Shown here piece by piece: positions 38,642-46,895 of a stretch of DNA of 64,000 nucleotides. A program made the position numbers and the translations under genes. The stretch covers positions 3,951,501 through 4,015,500 of the forward strand of contig NZ_CP051167.1 of the NCBI RefSeq assembly GCF_012295525.1, given 5' to 3'. Within the stretch, counting starts at the first letter, position 1; every line of letters starts with the position of its first letter. Origin of the DNA: Oxynema aestuarii AP17 (GTDB lineage Bacteria > Cyanobacteriota > Cyanobacteriia > Cyanobacteriales > Laspinemataceae). The notes under the pieces are model-generated. The model did no database searches, was not told where the DNA came from, and worked only from the letters and a program-made list of their open reading frames with translations.

Positions 38642-40447
38642 GTGACTATTGCGAGTTTCCTCCACCAAGATTTAGCCGCCCAAAAGCGGGGATCCCATTG
38701 GTATTTGGGCATCGATTTCGGCACGACGGGGGTTTCCGCAGCATTGTTCGTTCGCGAACAGACCCCAAACGGCGAAAGTAACCGCAGCGAACTCTATCCG
38801 ATTTACTGGGTCTCGTCTAGAGGGGGCGTTCGCGAAGGGTCTCCCGAGGACGATCGCTCGTGTTGCTGGCGTCTTCCGGCGCAAGTATCGATCGCCGACG
38901 CCGGAATCGGGATCGAGGGGTTTAAACCGTGGTTGGCGTTCGGACTGTCCGGTAGTGGCTCCCCCACTTCTCTGCAAGGAACGGGAGAGGGGGTACCCGA
39001 ATTGTTTCATTGCGAACCTCTTTTATATTGGACCGAACGACGGCGCCTGAGTTTGCGCTCTTTTGTCGGCGGTTTGCAACGGTTGTTGCGGACTTTAAAC
39101 CCGGCGGCGCTTCCGGAGAGCTTGCCGTTTGTGGCGGCGGCGAAAGGTTTGGAAGCCGATCGCTTCGCGGCGGCGATCGCCCAACTCAAGGGGGTCGTGG
39201 TTTCCGGTCCGGCGTCCTGGCCCGATTGTTACGGGTTTAACGTGCGCGAGGCGGTGTTGGCGGCGCAGTTAGTCCGCCATCCCCAGCAAGTGGTGATTTT
39301 AGAAGATTCGATCGCCGCTTTGCTGTCGTTATTGCCGACGGATCCGAGTCGAGAGGGGTTCGCGGGTACGGTGTTGGCGGTGGAAGCGGGGGCCAGTCGC
39401 ACGGAATTCGCCCTCGCCAAGGTGCCCGACCCCTGGCAAAATTTACGCCGCAGCGACGTTCACTTACACGCAATTCCCCTCGGCGGCGACGCGATCGATC
39501 AAGATATTATTTGTCAGCTTTTGTTACCGCAACAGTGGCGGGATTCGTCGTTTCCCTTGTGGCGGGCGATCGCCGATCTGGACCTTCCCCGTCCCGGTCA
39601 GCCGGATTTACCCCAGCGCTACCGTTTGGCCCAGCGTCTGTCCGGGGAACGGGGCACTCGATGGCGCTCGATGGCGCGCCAGTTGAAACTGACGTTGCAA
39701 ATGGAGCCTCAAACGACGGTGCATTTGGACGATCGCTCCCTGACGATTTCGGCGGGAGAGTTGGAACGTCTCGTGTTTTGGCCGTTTATTCAGTCCCTCA
39801 ACCGCGAACTCAATGGGTTGTTAGTCGCTACGGGGATGACGGTAGAGGCGATCGCCTATGGGGTATGCAGTGGCGGGACGACGCGCACGGGGGCGATCGC
39901 GACCTGGTTGCGCCAAAAACTGCCCAACGCCGCTCTATCTTGGGATTGGCCCGTTTCCCCGGGTTCCCATCCGGCGGACGTTCGCGTTTACAACCGGGTG
40001 ACGGAAGGCTTGGCGAATGTGGCGTCGATCCCTCGGGTTTTGGATCTCAGCCGCCAGCAGTACAATGACTATTTTTTACTCTCGGAGTTGATCGATGCGG
40101 TGGGAGACGAGCCGTTTTCGAGTACGGAGGCGATCCGGCGCCTGGAACGTCGCGGGATTCACCCCCAGGGGAGCGATCGCCGCATCCGCGCTTTGCTCGA
40201 CGGTCAGCTCCCCCCGGGGTTGATGTTTTCTTCCGAACTCGGCGATCGCGTATTGGCTGCGTTTCAAGACCCGAGTTCTTATCCCCTCGATCCGACGGCG
40301 CCCTTGTTCGATCGCGCGGGCGATCGCCTGTACCGTCTCAACCCGGAACAGGCTCGCCGCTTCCGTCACTACCTCAAAGCTCTCGCCTCGCGGATTTACC
40401 AACAACTCGACGAACCCCTCCCCCTCCAGTTGTCCGATTTTTCGTGA
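38642..40447 (+). CDS. Hsp70 family protein (non-canonical DnaK-like)
   Basis: This 601-aa protein has the actin/Hsp70 ATPase fold. YLGIDFGTTGVSAALFV is the phosphate-1 loop, VVILEDSIAALLSLL fits the connect-1 region, and GTVLAVEAGASRTEFALAK the phosphate-2 loop. VCSGGTTRTGAIATWL is the adenosine motif. The region after ~430 does not resemble the standard DnaK peptide-binding domain, so it is a specialised member. A repeat-derived insert of ten residues lies near residue 65. The GTG start at 38642 is followed closely by the hydrophilic N-terminus. The acidic coiled-coil gene upstream is its likely functional partner. Confidence 0.85.
   Translation: MTIASFLHQDLAAQKRGSHWYLGIDFGTTGVSAALFVREQTPNGESNRSELYPIYWVSSRGGVREGSPEDDRSCCWRLPAQVSIADAGIGIEGFKPWLAFGLSGSGSPTSLQGTGEGVPELFHCEPLLYWTERRRLSLRSFVGGLQRLLRTLNPAALPESLPFVAAAKGLEADRFAAAIAQLKGVVVSGPASWPDCYGFNVREAVLAAQLVRHPQQVVILEDSIAALLSLLPTDPSREGFAGTVLAVEAGASRTEFALAKVPDPWQNLRRSDVHLHAIPLGGDAIDQDIICQLLLPQQWRDSSFPLWRAIADLDLPRPGQPDLPQRYRLAQRLSGERGTRWRSMARQLKLTLQMEPQTTVHLDDRSLTISAGELERLVFWPFIQSLNRELNGLLVATGMTVEAIAYGVCSGGTTRTGAIATWLRQKLPNAALSWDWPVSPGSHPADVRVYNRVTEGLANVASIPRVLDLSRQQYNDYFLLSELIDAVGDEPFSSTEAIRRLERRGIHPQGSDRRIRALLDGQLPPGLMFSSELGDRVLAAFQDPSSYPLDPTAPLFDRAGDRLYRLNPEQARRFRHYLKALASRIYQQLDEPLPLQLSDFS
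38825..38857 (+). repeat. HIP-type hairpin repeat inside the Hsp70-like gene
   Basis: GGCGTTCGCGAAGGG-TCTCC-CGA-GGACGATCGC encodes VREGSPEDDR. It is in the same translation frame as the copies in the gene upstream. It lies in a loop region after the first beta strands of the Hsp70 fold. Confidence 0.7.
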
Positions 40448-40917
40448 GGCGATCGCCCCTCGCCGAGGGCATAAACGAGGAAGTATACCACAAACCGACG
40501 CCGAGCTATAGATATTAAAAAAACAATAGGTCAAAAAACTAACCCGTTGGCGATCGAGCAAACATCTCTAAATTTATAGATACATATTCAGCGATTTTCG
40601 AGTATAAGATCGATCGGCGATCGCGCGATCGTCCGGTGGCTCCGTGGAGAGTCTAACCCTTTTCTAGAAAGGGACTCCCCGGTTCTAGCTCCTTGTTTTT
40701 TCGAGATCCTCTACCCAACGACAGATGTTCGATCGCCCTACGGAGATGATAATATTTTGCCACGAGAGAAAAAAATAATAGAACTTTACAAAAGCCTCGA
40801 AACTTCAAAGATTGAGCAAAACTGCGACCTTGAGGGGATGCAATTTTGAAGAAGTTGATTATAGTAACGGTAGAGAGAGGCGAAGCGACACTTTTGAGGA
40901 GACGAGTGAGAACTGTG
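40448..40917 (+). other. Region upstream of the sugar transferase gene
   Basis: The 470 bp are AT-rich in part and have no supported gene. TTTCTAGAAAGGGACTCCCCGG and nearby bases form small stems. AGGAG at 40897-40901 precedes several possible in-frame starts of the next gene (GTG 40906, GTG 40915, ATG 40918). Confidence 0.4.
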
Positions 40918-41640
40918 ATGACGACCTCTGAAATCCCTGTTCCAATTTCTGTAAACACCAACGATTCCAAATCGTCTTTTACCAGTGCTTTTTTAGAAAA
41001 AACTTACGAGCTTCATCCCGCAATGGAGCAGGTGCATCCTTCGGTCTACAGTAAAGTCAAACGGGCGATCGATATTGTCGGAGCGTTAGTCGGTTTGATG
41101 CTCACCGGATTGTTGTTGTTACCGATCGCGATCGCGATGCAACTCGACAGTCCCGGCCCAATCTTCTTCAGTCAAATTCGCTGCGGTTATAAAGGGCGCC
41201 CCTTCCGGATGTGGAAATTCCGTTCGATGGTGGTCAACGCCGAACAATTGCAACACCTGGTCAACAACCAAGTGAACGGACATCTGTTCAAAAACGAGAA
41301 AGACCCCCGGGTGACTCGGGTCGGTCGGTTCCTCCGGCGCACCAGCCTCGACGAACTGCCGCAATTCTGGAACGTTCTCAAAGGCGATATGAGTTTGGTC
41401 GGCACCCGTCCGCCGACGCAAGCAGAAGTCGAACGCTATCACAAACATCATTTAAAACGGCTCGATGTCAAACCCGGATTGACGGGGGAATGGCAAACGA
41501 ACGGTCGTTCCAGTATCAAAGACTTCGAGGAAGTGATCCACCTCGATCTCGAATATCAGCGCAAATGGTCCGTGAGTTACGATCTGCTGTTGATTGTCAA
41601 AACCATTCAAGTGGTTTTCAACAAGACAGGCGCTTGTTAA
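40918..41640 (+). CDS. Sugar transferase (undecaprenyl-phosphate glycosyl-1-phosphate transferase type)
   Basis: The protein has 240 aa from the ATG at 40918; GTG at 40906 has better spacing from AGGAG and cannot be excluded. It starts exopolysaccharide or O-antigen synthesis by moving sugar-1-phosphate onto the lipid carrier. After a variable N-terminus one membrane helix follows ([20 protein letters not shown], ~45-65). The catalytic domain then has [50 protein letters not shown] and [14 protein letters not shown]. The usual four-helix N-terminal part of WbaP-like enzymes is absent, so this is the short form. No other polysaccharide gene is adjacent. Confidence 0.92.
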   Translation: MTTSEIPVPISVNTNDSKSSFTSAFLEKTYELHPAMEQVHPSVYSKVKRAIDIVGALVGLMLTGLLLLPIAIAMQLDSPGPIFFSQIRCGYKGRPFRMWKFRSMVVNAEQLQHLVNNQVNGHLFKNEKDPRVTRVGRFLRRTSLDELPQFWNVLKGDMSLVGTRPPTQAEVERYHKHHLKRLDVKPGLTGEWQTNGRSSIKDFEEVIHLDLEYQRKWSVSYDLLLIVKTIQVVFNKTGAC

Positions 41641-41693
41641 ATCGGGGCAATCGATCTCGAACTCGGGTAGATAGATTGGCAACCGAAAAAATG

Positions 41694-41735
41694 GTAACGT
41701 AGGGGCTAGACCGTTTGGGACTGCCCCTACGTTAC
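41694..41735. terminator. Long hairpin between sugar transferase and pgsA
   Basis: A perfect 13-bp inverted repeat (GTAACGTAGGGGC / GCCCCTACGTTAC) with a 16-nt loop is followed by TGTTTG. It could end the sugar transferase transcript or be a copy of a short palindromic repeat. Confidence 0.6.
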
Positions 41736-41777
41736 TGTTTGAATGAGGCGCATTAAAGAAGGCGCGATCGGCCCATC

Positions 41778-42314
41778 ATGACTCTCTCAACTTGGATCAC
41801 GTTCTCCCGGCTTTTAGGGGTTCCGGTTCTGCTCTACGGACTTCACAACCCAACCCCAAGCCTGCGTTGGATCTGTCTGGCAGTGTTTCTGGTGGCTGCC
41901 GGGACCGATTGGCTCGACGGCTATTTAGCGCGAAAACTGGATCAAGTGACCGAGTTGGGGAAGTTTCTCGATCCGTTGGTGGATAAATTGTTGGTACTGG
42001 CGCCGTTGCTGGCGATCGTCGAACTCGGAGAGCTTCCGGCGTGGGGTGTTTTCATCATTTTGGCGCGGGAGGTGGCGATCGCGGGATGGCGGGTCAATCC
42101 GGCGCTGACGGGCAGTAGCGCCATTAGCGGTGCCAATTTGTGGGGAAAATTAAAAACCGTCAGTCAGATGTTCGCGATCGCCTTATTGATTGCCCCACTT
42201 TCCGATCGCTGGATAACCTTAGAACTCACCGCCTTTTGGGTATCCGTTGCCCTGACCGTGATTTCCGGTGCGATCTACTTGTGGCCGCAACCTGTGGTAA
42301 CCGAAAAGTCCTGA
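41778..42314 (+). CDS. pgsA: CDP-diacylglycerol--glycerol-3-phosphate 3-phosphatidyltransferase
   Basis: This 178-aa inner-membrane enzyme makes phosphatidylglycerol phosphate. Phosphatidylglycerol is the only major phospholipid of cyanobacteria and is needed in photosystems. The CDP-alcohol transferase signature is complete: DWLDGYLARKLDQVTELG followed by KFLDPLVDK, giving the D-G-x2-A-R-x8-G-x3-D-x3-D pattern. Four or more hydrophobic helices are present. Start ATG at 41778. A strong terminator lies 34 bp after the stop. Confidence 0.95.
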   Translation: MTLSTWITFSRLLGVPVLLYGLHNPTPSLRWICLAVFLVAAGTDWLDGYLARKLDQVTELGKFLDPLVDKLLVLAPLLAIVELGELPAWGVFIILAREVAIAGWRVNPALTGSSAISGANLWGKLKTVSQMFAIALLIAPLSDRWITLELTAFWVSVALTVISGAIYLWPQPVVTEKS

Positions 42315-42348
42315 ACCGTTTTCAGCAGAATTTCAGTCAAAAAAGAAC

Positions 42349-42373
42349 AAAAGCCCCCAAATCGGGGGCTTTT
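42349..42373. terminator. Bidirectional terminator between pgsA and argJ
   Basis: AAAAGCCCCC-AAATC-GGGGGCTTTT is a perfect 10-bp stem with A/T ends, giving U-runs in both directions. The two genes converge here. Confidence 0.88.
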
Positions 42374-42383
42374 GCCATTCGGC

Positions 42384-43625
42384 TTAGGTCGTGTACTCCG
42401 CATTAATTTTGACGTAGTCGTAACTGAGATCGCAGCCCCACGCGACCCCAGAACCGGATCCGCTTCCCAAGTCAACCCGGATTAAGACCGTATCGGTTTT
42501 GAGATATTCTCCGGCTGCCGCTTGTTTCATGTAGGCGCTGGCGGCGTCGCGATCGAAATTGAGGGGTTGACCGTTGTCCATCATCAAGAACTCGCCGAGT
42601 TCGATGCGTAAGTGGGCGCTGTCGAAGCGCACTCCGGCCCGACCTGCGGCGGCGGCAATCCGTCCCCAATTGGGATCGCGTCCGAAGATGGCGGATTTGA
42701 CGAGGGAGGATCCGGCGATCGTGCGGGCGACTTGACGGGCTGCTTTGTCGTCCGGGGCGCCTGTCACTTGGATTTCCAGCAAGCAGGTGGCGCCTTCGCC
42801 GTCGCGGGCGATCGCCTTGGCAAGATGCTGACAAACGGCGGTGAGCATGGCTTCTAGGCGATCGGCTGCCGGACCGGGTTCGACGATCGCCGCCGTGCGG
42901 GACTGACCGTTGGCTAAAGCAATCAGGGTATCGTTGGTGCTGGTATCGCCGTCAACGGTGACCTGATTGAAACTGCGATCGGCAGCGCGTTTGAGCATGT
43001 CCTGCCAGAGATGGGGGGAAACCGTGGCGTCACAGGTGACAAAGGCTAACATCGTCGCCATATTCGGGTGAATCATGCCCGATCCTTTGGCAATGCCGCC
43101 CATTCTGACCGGACGCCCTTCTAACGTGGTTTCTAGGGCGATCGTTTTCGGGACTAAATCGGTGGTGCAGATCGCCTGCGCTGCGGCATCGTTGCCTTGT
43201 TCGGAGGCGGCGGCGACGAGCTGGGGAATGCCCGATCGCATGGCATCCATGCGGATGCGCTGTCCGATCACTCCGGTGGAAGCGAGCAGAATGGATTGAG
43301 GAGAGAGAGACAGTTCTCGTCCGATCAATTCGGCAGATTCGATCGCGTCGGCCCAGCCGAGTTCTCCCGTTCCCGCATTCGCCTGTCCCGCATTGCACAA
43401 AATCGCTCGGGCGCTTGCTTTTGCTTTGAGGCGATCGCGGCAATAGTCCACGCAAGCGGCGCGTACCTGAGACGTGGTAAATACTCCGGCGGCGATCGCT
43501 TCTACTTCTGAATAAATTAAGGCTAAATCCGGCGCCCCTGACGGTTTCAACCCTGCGGTAATCCCCGCAGCACGGTAACCTCTCGGTGCCGTCACCCCTC
43601 CCGATATTTCCTGCCAGTCTGTCAT
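42384..43625 (-). CDS. argJ: Bifunctional glutamate N-acetyltransferase / amino-acid acetyltransferase
   Basis: This 413-aa enzyme recycles the acetyl group in arginine synthesis and can also make N-acetylglutamate from acetyl-CoA. The precursor cuts itself before Thr in NMATMLAFVTCDA (~195), yielding alpha and beta chains. KGSGMIHPNMATML is the family signature. DGDTSTNDTLIALANG and GRDPNWGRIAAAAGRAG complete it. Start ATG at 43625. A 725-bp region rich in repeats lies upstream. Confidence 0.96.
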   Translation of the reverse strand: MTDWQEISGGVTAPRGYRAAGITAGLKPSGAPDLALIYSEVEAIAAGVFTTSQVRAACVDYCRDRLKAKASARAILCNAGQANAGTGELGWADAIESAELIGRELSLSPQSILLASTGVIGQRIRMDAMRSGIPQLVAAASEQGNDAAAQAICTTDLVPKTIALETTLEGRPVRMGGIAKGSGMIHPNMATMLAFVTCDATVSPHLWQDMLKRAADRSFNQVTVDGDTSTNDTLIALANGQSRTAAIVEPGPAADRLEAMLTAVCQHLAKAIARDGEGATCLLEIQVTGAPDDKAARQVARTIAGSSLVKSAIFGRDPNWGRIAAAAGRAGVRFDSAHLRIELGEFLMMDNGQPLNFDRDAASAYMKQAAAGEYLKTDTVLIRVDLGSGSGSGVAWGCDLSYDYVKINAEYTT

Positions 43626-43756
43626 CTTTCCTCCCGACTGTATGCGGCGTTGTCGTCAGGGGATTATATCTCAAAGTTGTTGGTAGAAAGAGGAAGGAGG
43701 GAGGAGGGAGTAGGCACGAGACCCCGGTTAAAACCGCAGGATCGCCGTCTCCATCT

Positions 43757-43790
43757 CAACTCTCAAATCTCAAGTCTCAAATCTCAAACT
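43757..43790. repeat. Degenerate heptanucleotide repeat (tctcaaa)n
   Basis: Four to five copies of a 7-bp unit (tctcaaa or tctcaag) occur in tandem. It has the same period as the repeat at 32764-32820 but a different sequence. Confidence 0.8.
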
Positions 43791-43810
43791 CCCTTCTCAG
43801 GCCGATCGCA

Positions 43811-43911
43811 CAAAAAAAAGGGAGAGATGTCAAACCACCTCTCCCTACCATCAGGGTGCATCTTTATACCACAAGATACCAGTTTTAGGATGTGGGGTCA
43901 AACCCCATATT
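43811..43911 (-). ncRNA. Candidate small RNA / conserved terminator element, copy 2
   Basis: On the minus strand this carries TGGGGTTTGACCCC (43894-43907), then AGATGCACCCTGATGG (43848-43863). A terminator hairpin follows (GGGAGAGGTGGTTTGACATC with TCTCCC) and a run of eight T. Block order equals copy 1 at 12941-13023. The 16-nt core is identical while the terminator stems differ. Promoter and 5' end are not known; the region is not a leader of any gene on that strand except argJ further left. Confidence 0.45.
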
Positions 43912-44300
43912 TTTGCACCAGAAAATGCCGATCGCGCGGTGGGGAAGGGAAGTTTAGACTGGATATTTTAAGATTGAAATTGTAGATTTGAGCGACAAAA
44001 TTGGGTTAAATCTACCAAAAAACAGGAGTTTTACAAGTTTTTAATAAAAATAGCAAACTTAAAATTGAGGAAAATTGTAGGGGCTGGAGAGGGGCGATCG
44101 CGGGGGAAAAAGACCGAAAAAATGGAATAGCTTTTTGTGAAGAAATCGCAAATTTTTGCGATCGAAAATTAAAATTTTTATAAAGAGTGAGGCTGGATTC
44201 GTCAGTCGAGACGATCTAGAGCGATCTAGATCTATTCAGATCTATTTAGATTGTACGGGTTTAACAGTTCGATCGCCGTCCTGGTGGCCGAGAAAGCGAC

Positions 44301-44330
44301 AAAAAAACAGAGACGCGATCGCGCCTCTGT
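44301..44330 (-). terminator. Terminator of gatB built on a HIP1 palindrome
   Basis: The minus strand reads ACAGAGGCGCGATCGCGTCTCTGT followed by seven T. The whole arm pairs with itself (one G-T pair), and its centre is CGCGATCGCG. It lies 21 bp past the gatB stop codon. Confidence 0.85.
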
Positions 44331-44350
44331 CGTCAACCGGATCGTTCGAC

Positions 44351-45835
44351 TCAACCTTTTAACTTCGGTTCGAGCAGTTGATTGGTGAGTTTGGGGTCGG
44401 CGCGTCCGCTCGTGCGTTTCATCACCTGACCGACAAAAAAGCCCTTGAGTTTCGTTTTCCCATTACGGAATTGTTCGACCTCCTGGGGATGGGCCGCGAG
44501 TAACTCGTCGATAATCTTCTCCAACTCGCCCGTATCGGAAATTTGGGTCAAACCCTTGCTTTCGACCAACTTTTTGGGCGAACCGCCTTCCGAGAGCAGT
44601 TGGGGAAGTAAATCTTTGGCAATTTTGCCACTGATCGTTTTCGAGTCGATTAACCCGATCAACTCGGCGAGATCCCTCGGAGAGAGGGCGATCTCGGTAA
44701 TATTGAGTTTTTCATTTTTCAGATAAGCCGTAATATCGCCCATGATCCAGTTAGCGGCTTGTTTAGTATCGCCGCCGGATTCCACCGTCGCCTCGAAATA
44801 TTCGGCCACTTGGCGGTCTTCCGTTAAAACGCGGGTGTCGTAGGGAGAAAGACCCAGTTCGGTTTCGTAACGGTGACGTTTTGCGGCGGGGAGTTCCGGG
44901 AGTTCGGACTTCCACTCTTCGAGTTGGAAGGCGGAAACTTCGATCGGGCCTAAATCCGGTTCGGGGAAGTAGCGATAATCGCTGGAACCTTCCTTAGTAC
45001 GCATACTAATCGTGCGTTGACTCCCTTCTTCCCAGAGACGGGTTTCTTGAACGATCGCCTCTCCGGCTTCGATCGCGGTAATTTGGCGGTCGATTTCGTA
45101 ATCGATGGCGCGGGCGATCGCGCTAAACGAGTTCATATTTTTAATTTCGACCTTGACGCCGAACTGCTCTTGTCCGACGGGACGTACAGAAATATTGACA
45201 TCGCAACGCAAGGATCCTTCTTGCATGTTGCCGTCGCTAATGCCGAGATAGCGGACGATCCGGCGCAGTTCTTGGGCGTATTCCGCCGCTTCTTGACCCG
45301 ATCGCATGTCCGGTTCCGAGACAATTTCGATCAGGGCCACCCCGGTGCGATTGTAGTCTACGAGGGAATAGGCCGAACCGGAGAGGCGATCGCTGCCCGC
45401 GTGAACCAGTTTGCCCGCATCTTCTTCCATGTGAGCGCGAGTGATCCCGATGCGCTTGCGGGTGGCGCTGCCATCTTCATCGACGATTTCGATTTCCAGC
45501 CAGCCATTTTTGGCGATCGGCAAGTCGTACTGAGAAATTTGATAATTTTTGGGTAAATCCGGATAAAAATACTGCTTGCGGTCGAATTTGCTGTACGTCG
45601 CAATTTCGCAATTGAGGGCCAAACCCGCTTTTACCGCATATTCGAGAACTTTCTCGTTCAATACGGGAAGCACCCCCGGCAGTCCCATGCACACCGGATC
45701 GATATTGGTATTGGGTGGGGCGTCGAAGTGGGTGGAAGACCCGGAAAAAATCTTGGTTTGGGTACTGAGTTGACAGTGAGTTTCCAAGCCGATGACGGCT
45801 TCGTATTGGGTGCTCACGGGCGCAGCTATGGTCAT
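44351..45835 (-). CDS. gatB: Asp-tRNA(Asn)/Glu-tRNA(Gln) amidotransferase subunit B
   Basis: This 494-aa subunit of GatCAB converts Glu-tRNA(Gln) to Gln-tRNA(Gln). Cyanobacteria lack GlnRS, so the step is essential. The kinase-like core begins [38 protein letters not shown] and [16 protein letters not shown]-type motifs are also present (here [16 protein letters not shown]). The tail and YqeY-like domains occupy about residues 330-494. Start ATG at 45835. It has its own terminator and no gatA or gatC beside it. Confidence 0.97.
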   Translation of the reverse strand: MTIAAPVSTQYEAVIGLETHCQLSTQTKIFSGSSTHFDAPPNTNIDPVCMGLPGVLPVLNEKVLEYAVKAGLALNCEIATYSKFDRKQYFYPDLPKNYQISQYDLPIAKNGWLEIEIVDEDGSATRKRIGITRAHMEEDAGKLVHAGSDRLSGSAYSLVDYNRTGVALIEIVSEPDMRSGQEAAEYAQELRRIVRYLGISDGNMQEGSLRCDVNISVRPVGQEQFGVKVEIKNMNSFSAIARAIDYEIDRQITAIEAGEAIVQETRLWEEGSQRTISMRTKEGSSDYRYFPEPDLGPIEVSAFQLEEWKSELPELPAAKRHRYETELGLSPYDTRVLTEDRQVAEYFEATVESGGDTKQAANWIMGDITAYLKNEKLNITEIALSPRDLAELIGLIDSKTISGKIAKDLLPQLLSEGGSPKKLVESKGLTQISDTGELEKIIDELLAAHPQEVEQFRNGKTKLKGFFVGQVMKRTSGRADPKLTNQLLEPKLKG

Positions 45836-46174
45836 AATTGCTAAAACTAGGACATATCCATGAGGTGTGTCTTTATTTTATCCCCGTGCGGCTTGCGGAG
45901 GCGATCGCGCAACTTCGCCAGGGACGGAGAGGAAATGGGAAAATTAAGGAAGTGGGGCGATCGCGATCGCCCGACCGCTCGGGATGCGGCACCGACGAGT
46001 GTAGGGATCTGCCCCCCACCCCTGCTGCATTCGAGACGATCGCCCCAAATCAAAAAATGGCCAAAGTCAAACGGGCTGTCAAGTTCATTTAATTTCCCTC
46101 TAGTCAATTCACGGAGAACGAGCTAATCTTTTAGTGTCCTGTCGTCCACCTTTGAGTGATTCGAGGTATTTAGA
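45836..46174. other. Divergent region between gatB and the GTPase-OmpA module
   Basis: A 339-bp gap with several HIP1 sites and no supported gene. It must contain promoters for gatB (left) and for the three-gene module (right). GAGG lies about 13 bp before the ATG at 46175. Confidence 0.45.
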
Positions 46175-46783
46175 ATGAGCGAACTGACTCGTGAAGAAAT
46201 GCGAGAGCGTCTGGGAAATATCGACCAGATTCGCGAAATCATTGTCGGCCCTCAGATGAGGGAATACAGTACCCGCTTCGAGCAGATCGAATCGAACTTG
46301 GCCATGTTGCAGCAAGAGTTCCGCAACCGCATTGAAGAGGTCAAAGCGACGTCCTCTTCCGAGTTACGCGGCGCGATCGATTCCTTAGAAAAGAAGATCA
46401 AATCTTTAAGTTTGAATAGTCAGGAAGAAATCGCTGACATGCGTCAGCAAATCGATCGCACCCGAGTGAAATTATCGAATACTATTGAATCTTTAGATGA
46501 GGAAGTAGACAAACAAACCAACGCGATTCGCGACCAACTCTTAGAAACGCGCCAAAAACAACAAGAAGACATTCATAGCCTGCGAGATCGGGTGTTTGAA
46601 GAAATCGAACGGCGTTTTTCGAGTTTGACCGATATCAAAATCGCGCGGGACGACATGGCCGAAATCATGTTTGAGATTGGGATGAGGCTCAAAGGAACCG
46701 AGTTCGTTCCCGAACTGCGAGAGGCGGCAGAAACCAAAATCACCGGAGATCTGTTGATGGGCGATCGCGACGAGCACGCCTGA
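46175..46783 (+). CDS. Coiled-coil protein, first gene of the GTPase-OmpA module
   Basis: This 202-aa hydrophilic protein is almost entirely helical. Heptad repeats run from about residue 30 to 150 (FEQIESNLAMLQQEFRNRIEE, IADMRQQIDRTRVKL). No signal peptide or membrane segment is present, so it is cytoplasmic. The C-terminal part (ARDDMAEIMFEIGMRLKGTE) is likely a small folded end. I recognise no named family. It lies 112 bp before the OmpA-type gene and on the same strand, and probably belongs to the same operon. It may act as a scaffold for the GTPase or the cytoplasmic part of the OmpA protein. Confidence 0.75.
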   Translation: MSELTREEMRERLGNIDQIREIIVGPQMREYSTRFEQIESNLAMLQQEFRNRIEEVKATSSSELRGAIDSLEKKIKSLSLNSQEEIADMRQQIDRTRVKLSNTIESLDEEVDKQTNAIRDQLLETRQKQQEDIHSLRDRVFEEIERRFSSLTDIKIARDDMAEIMFEIGMRLKGTEFVPELREAAETKITGDLLMGDRDEHA

Positions 46784-46895
46784 AATCGGTCGATCTCGAC
46801 AGTTGGGGGAAAATAAATAGCTACGCTTTCTAGAGGATGGAGTCTCACAACCGAGTCCAAGCCAAATTTTAAGCGAACGCTCACAGGGGGATGCA

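Larger units (their letters stand above)
43626..44300. other. Repeat-rich region upstream of argJ
   Basis: No protein gene is supported. It holds a purine-rich stretch (43690-43715), a heptamer repeat (43757-43790), the second copy of the candidate small RNA (43811-43911), and an AT-rich part to 44300. The upstream promoter of argJ must lie near 43650. Confidence 0.5.
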
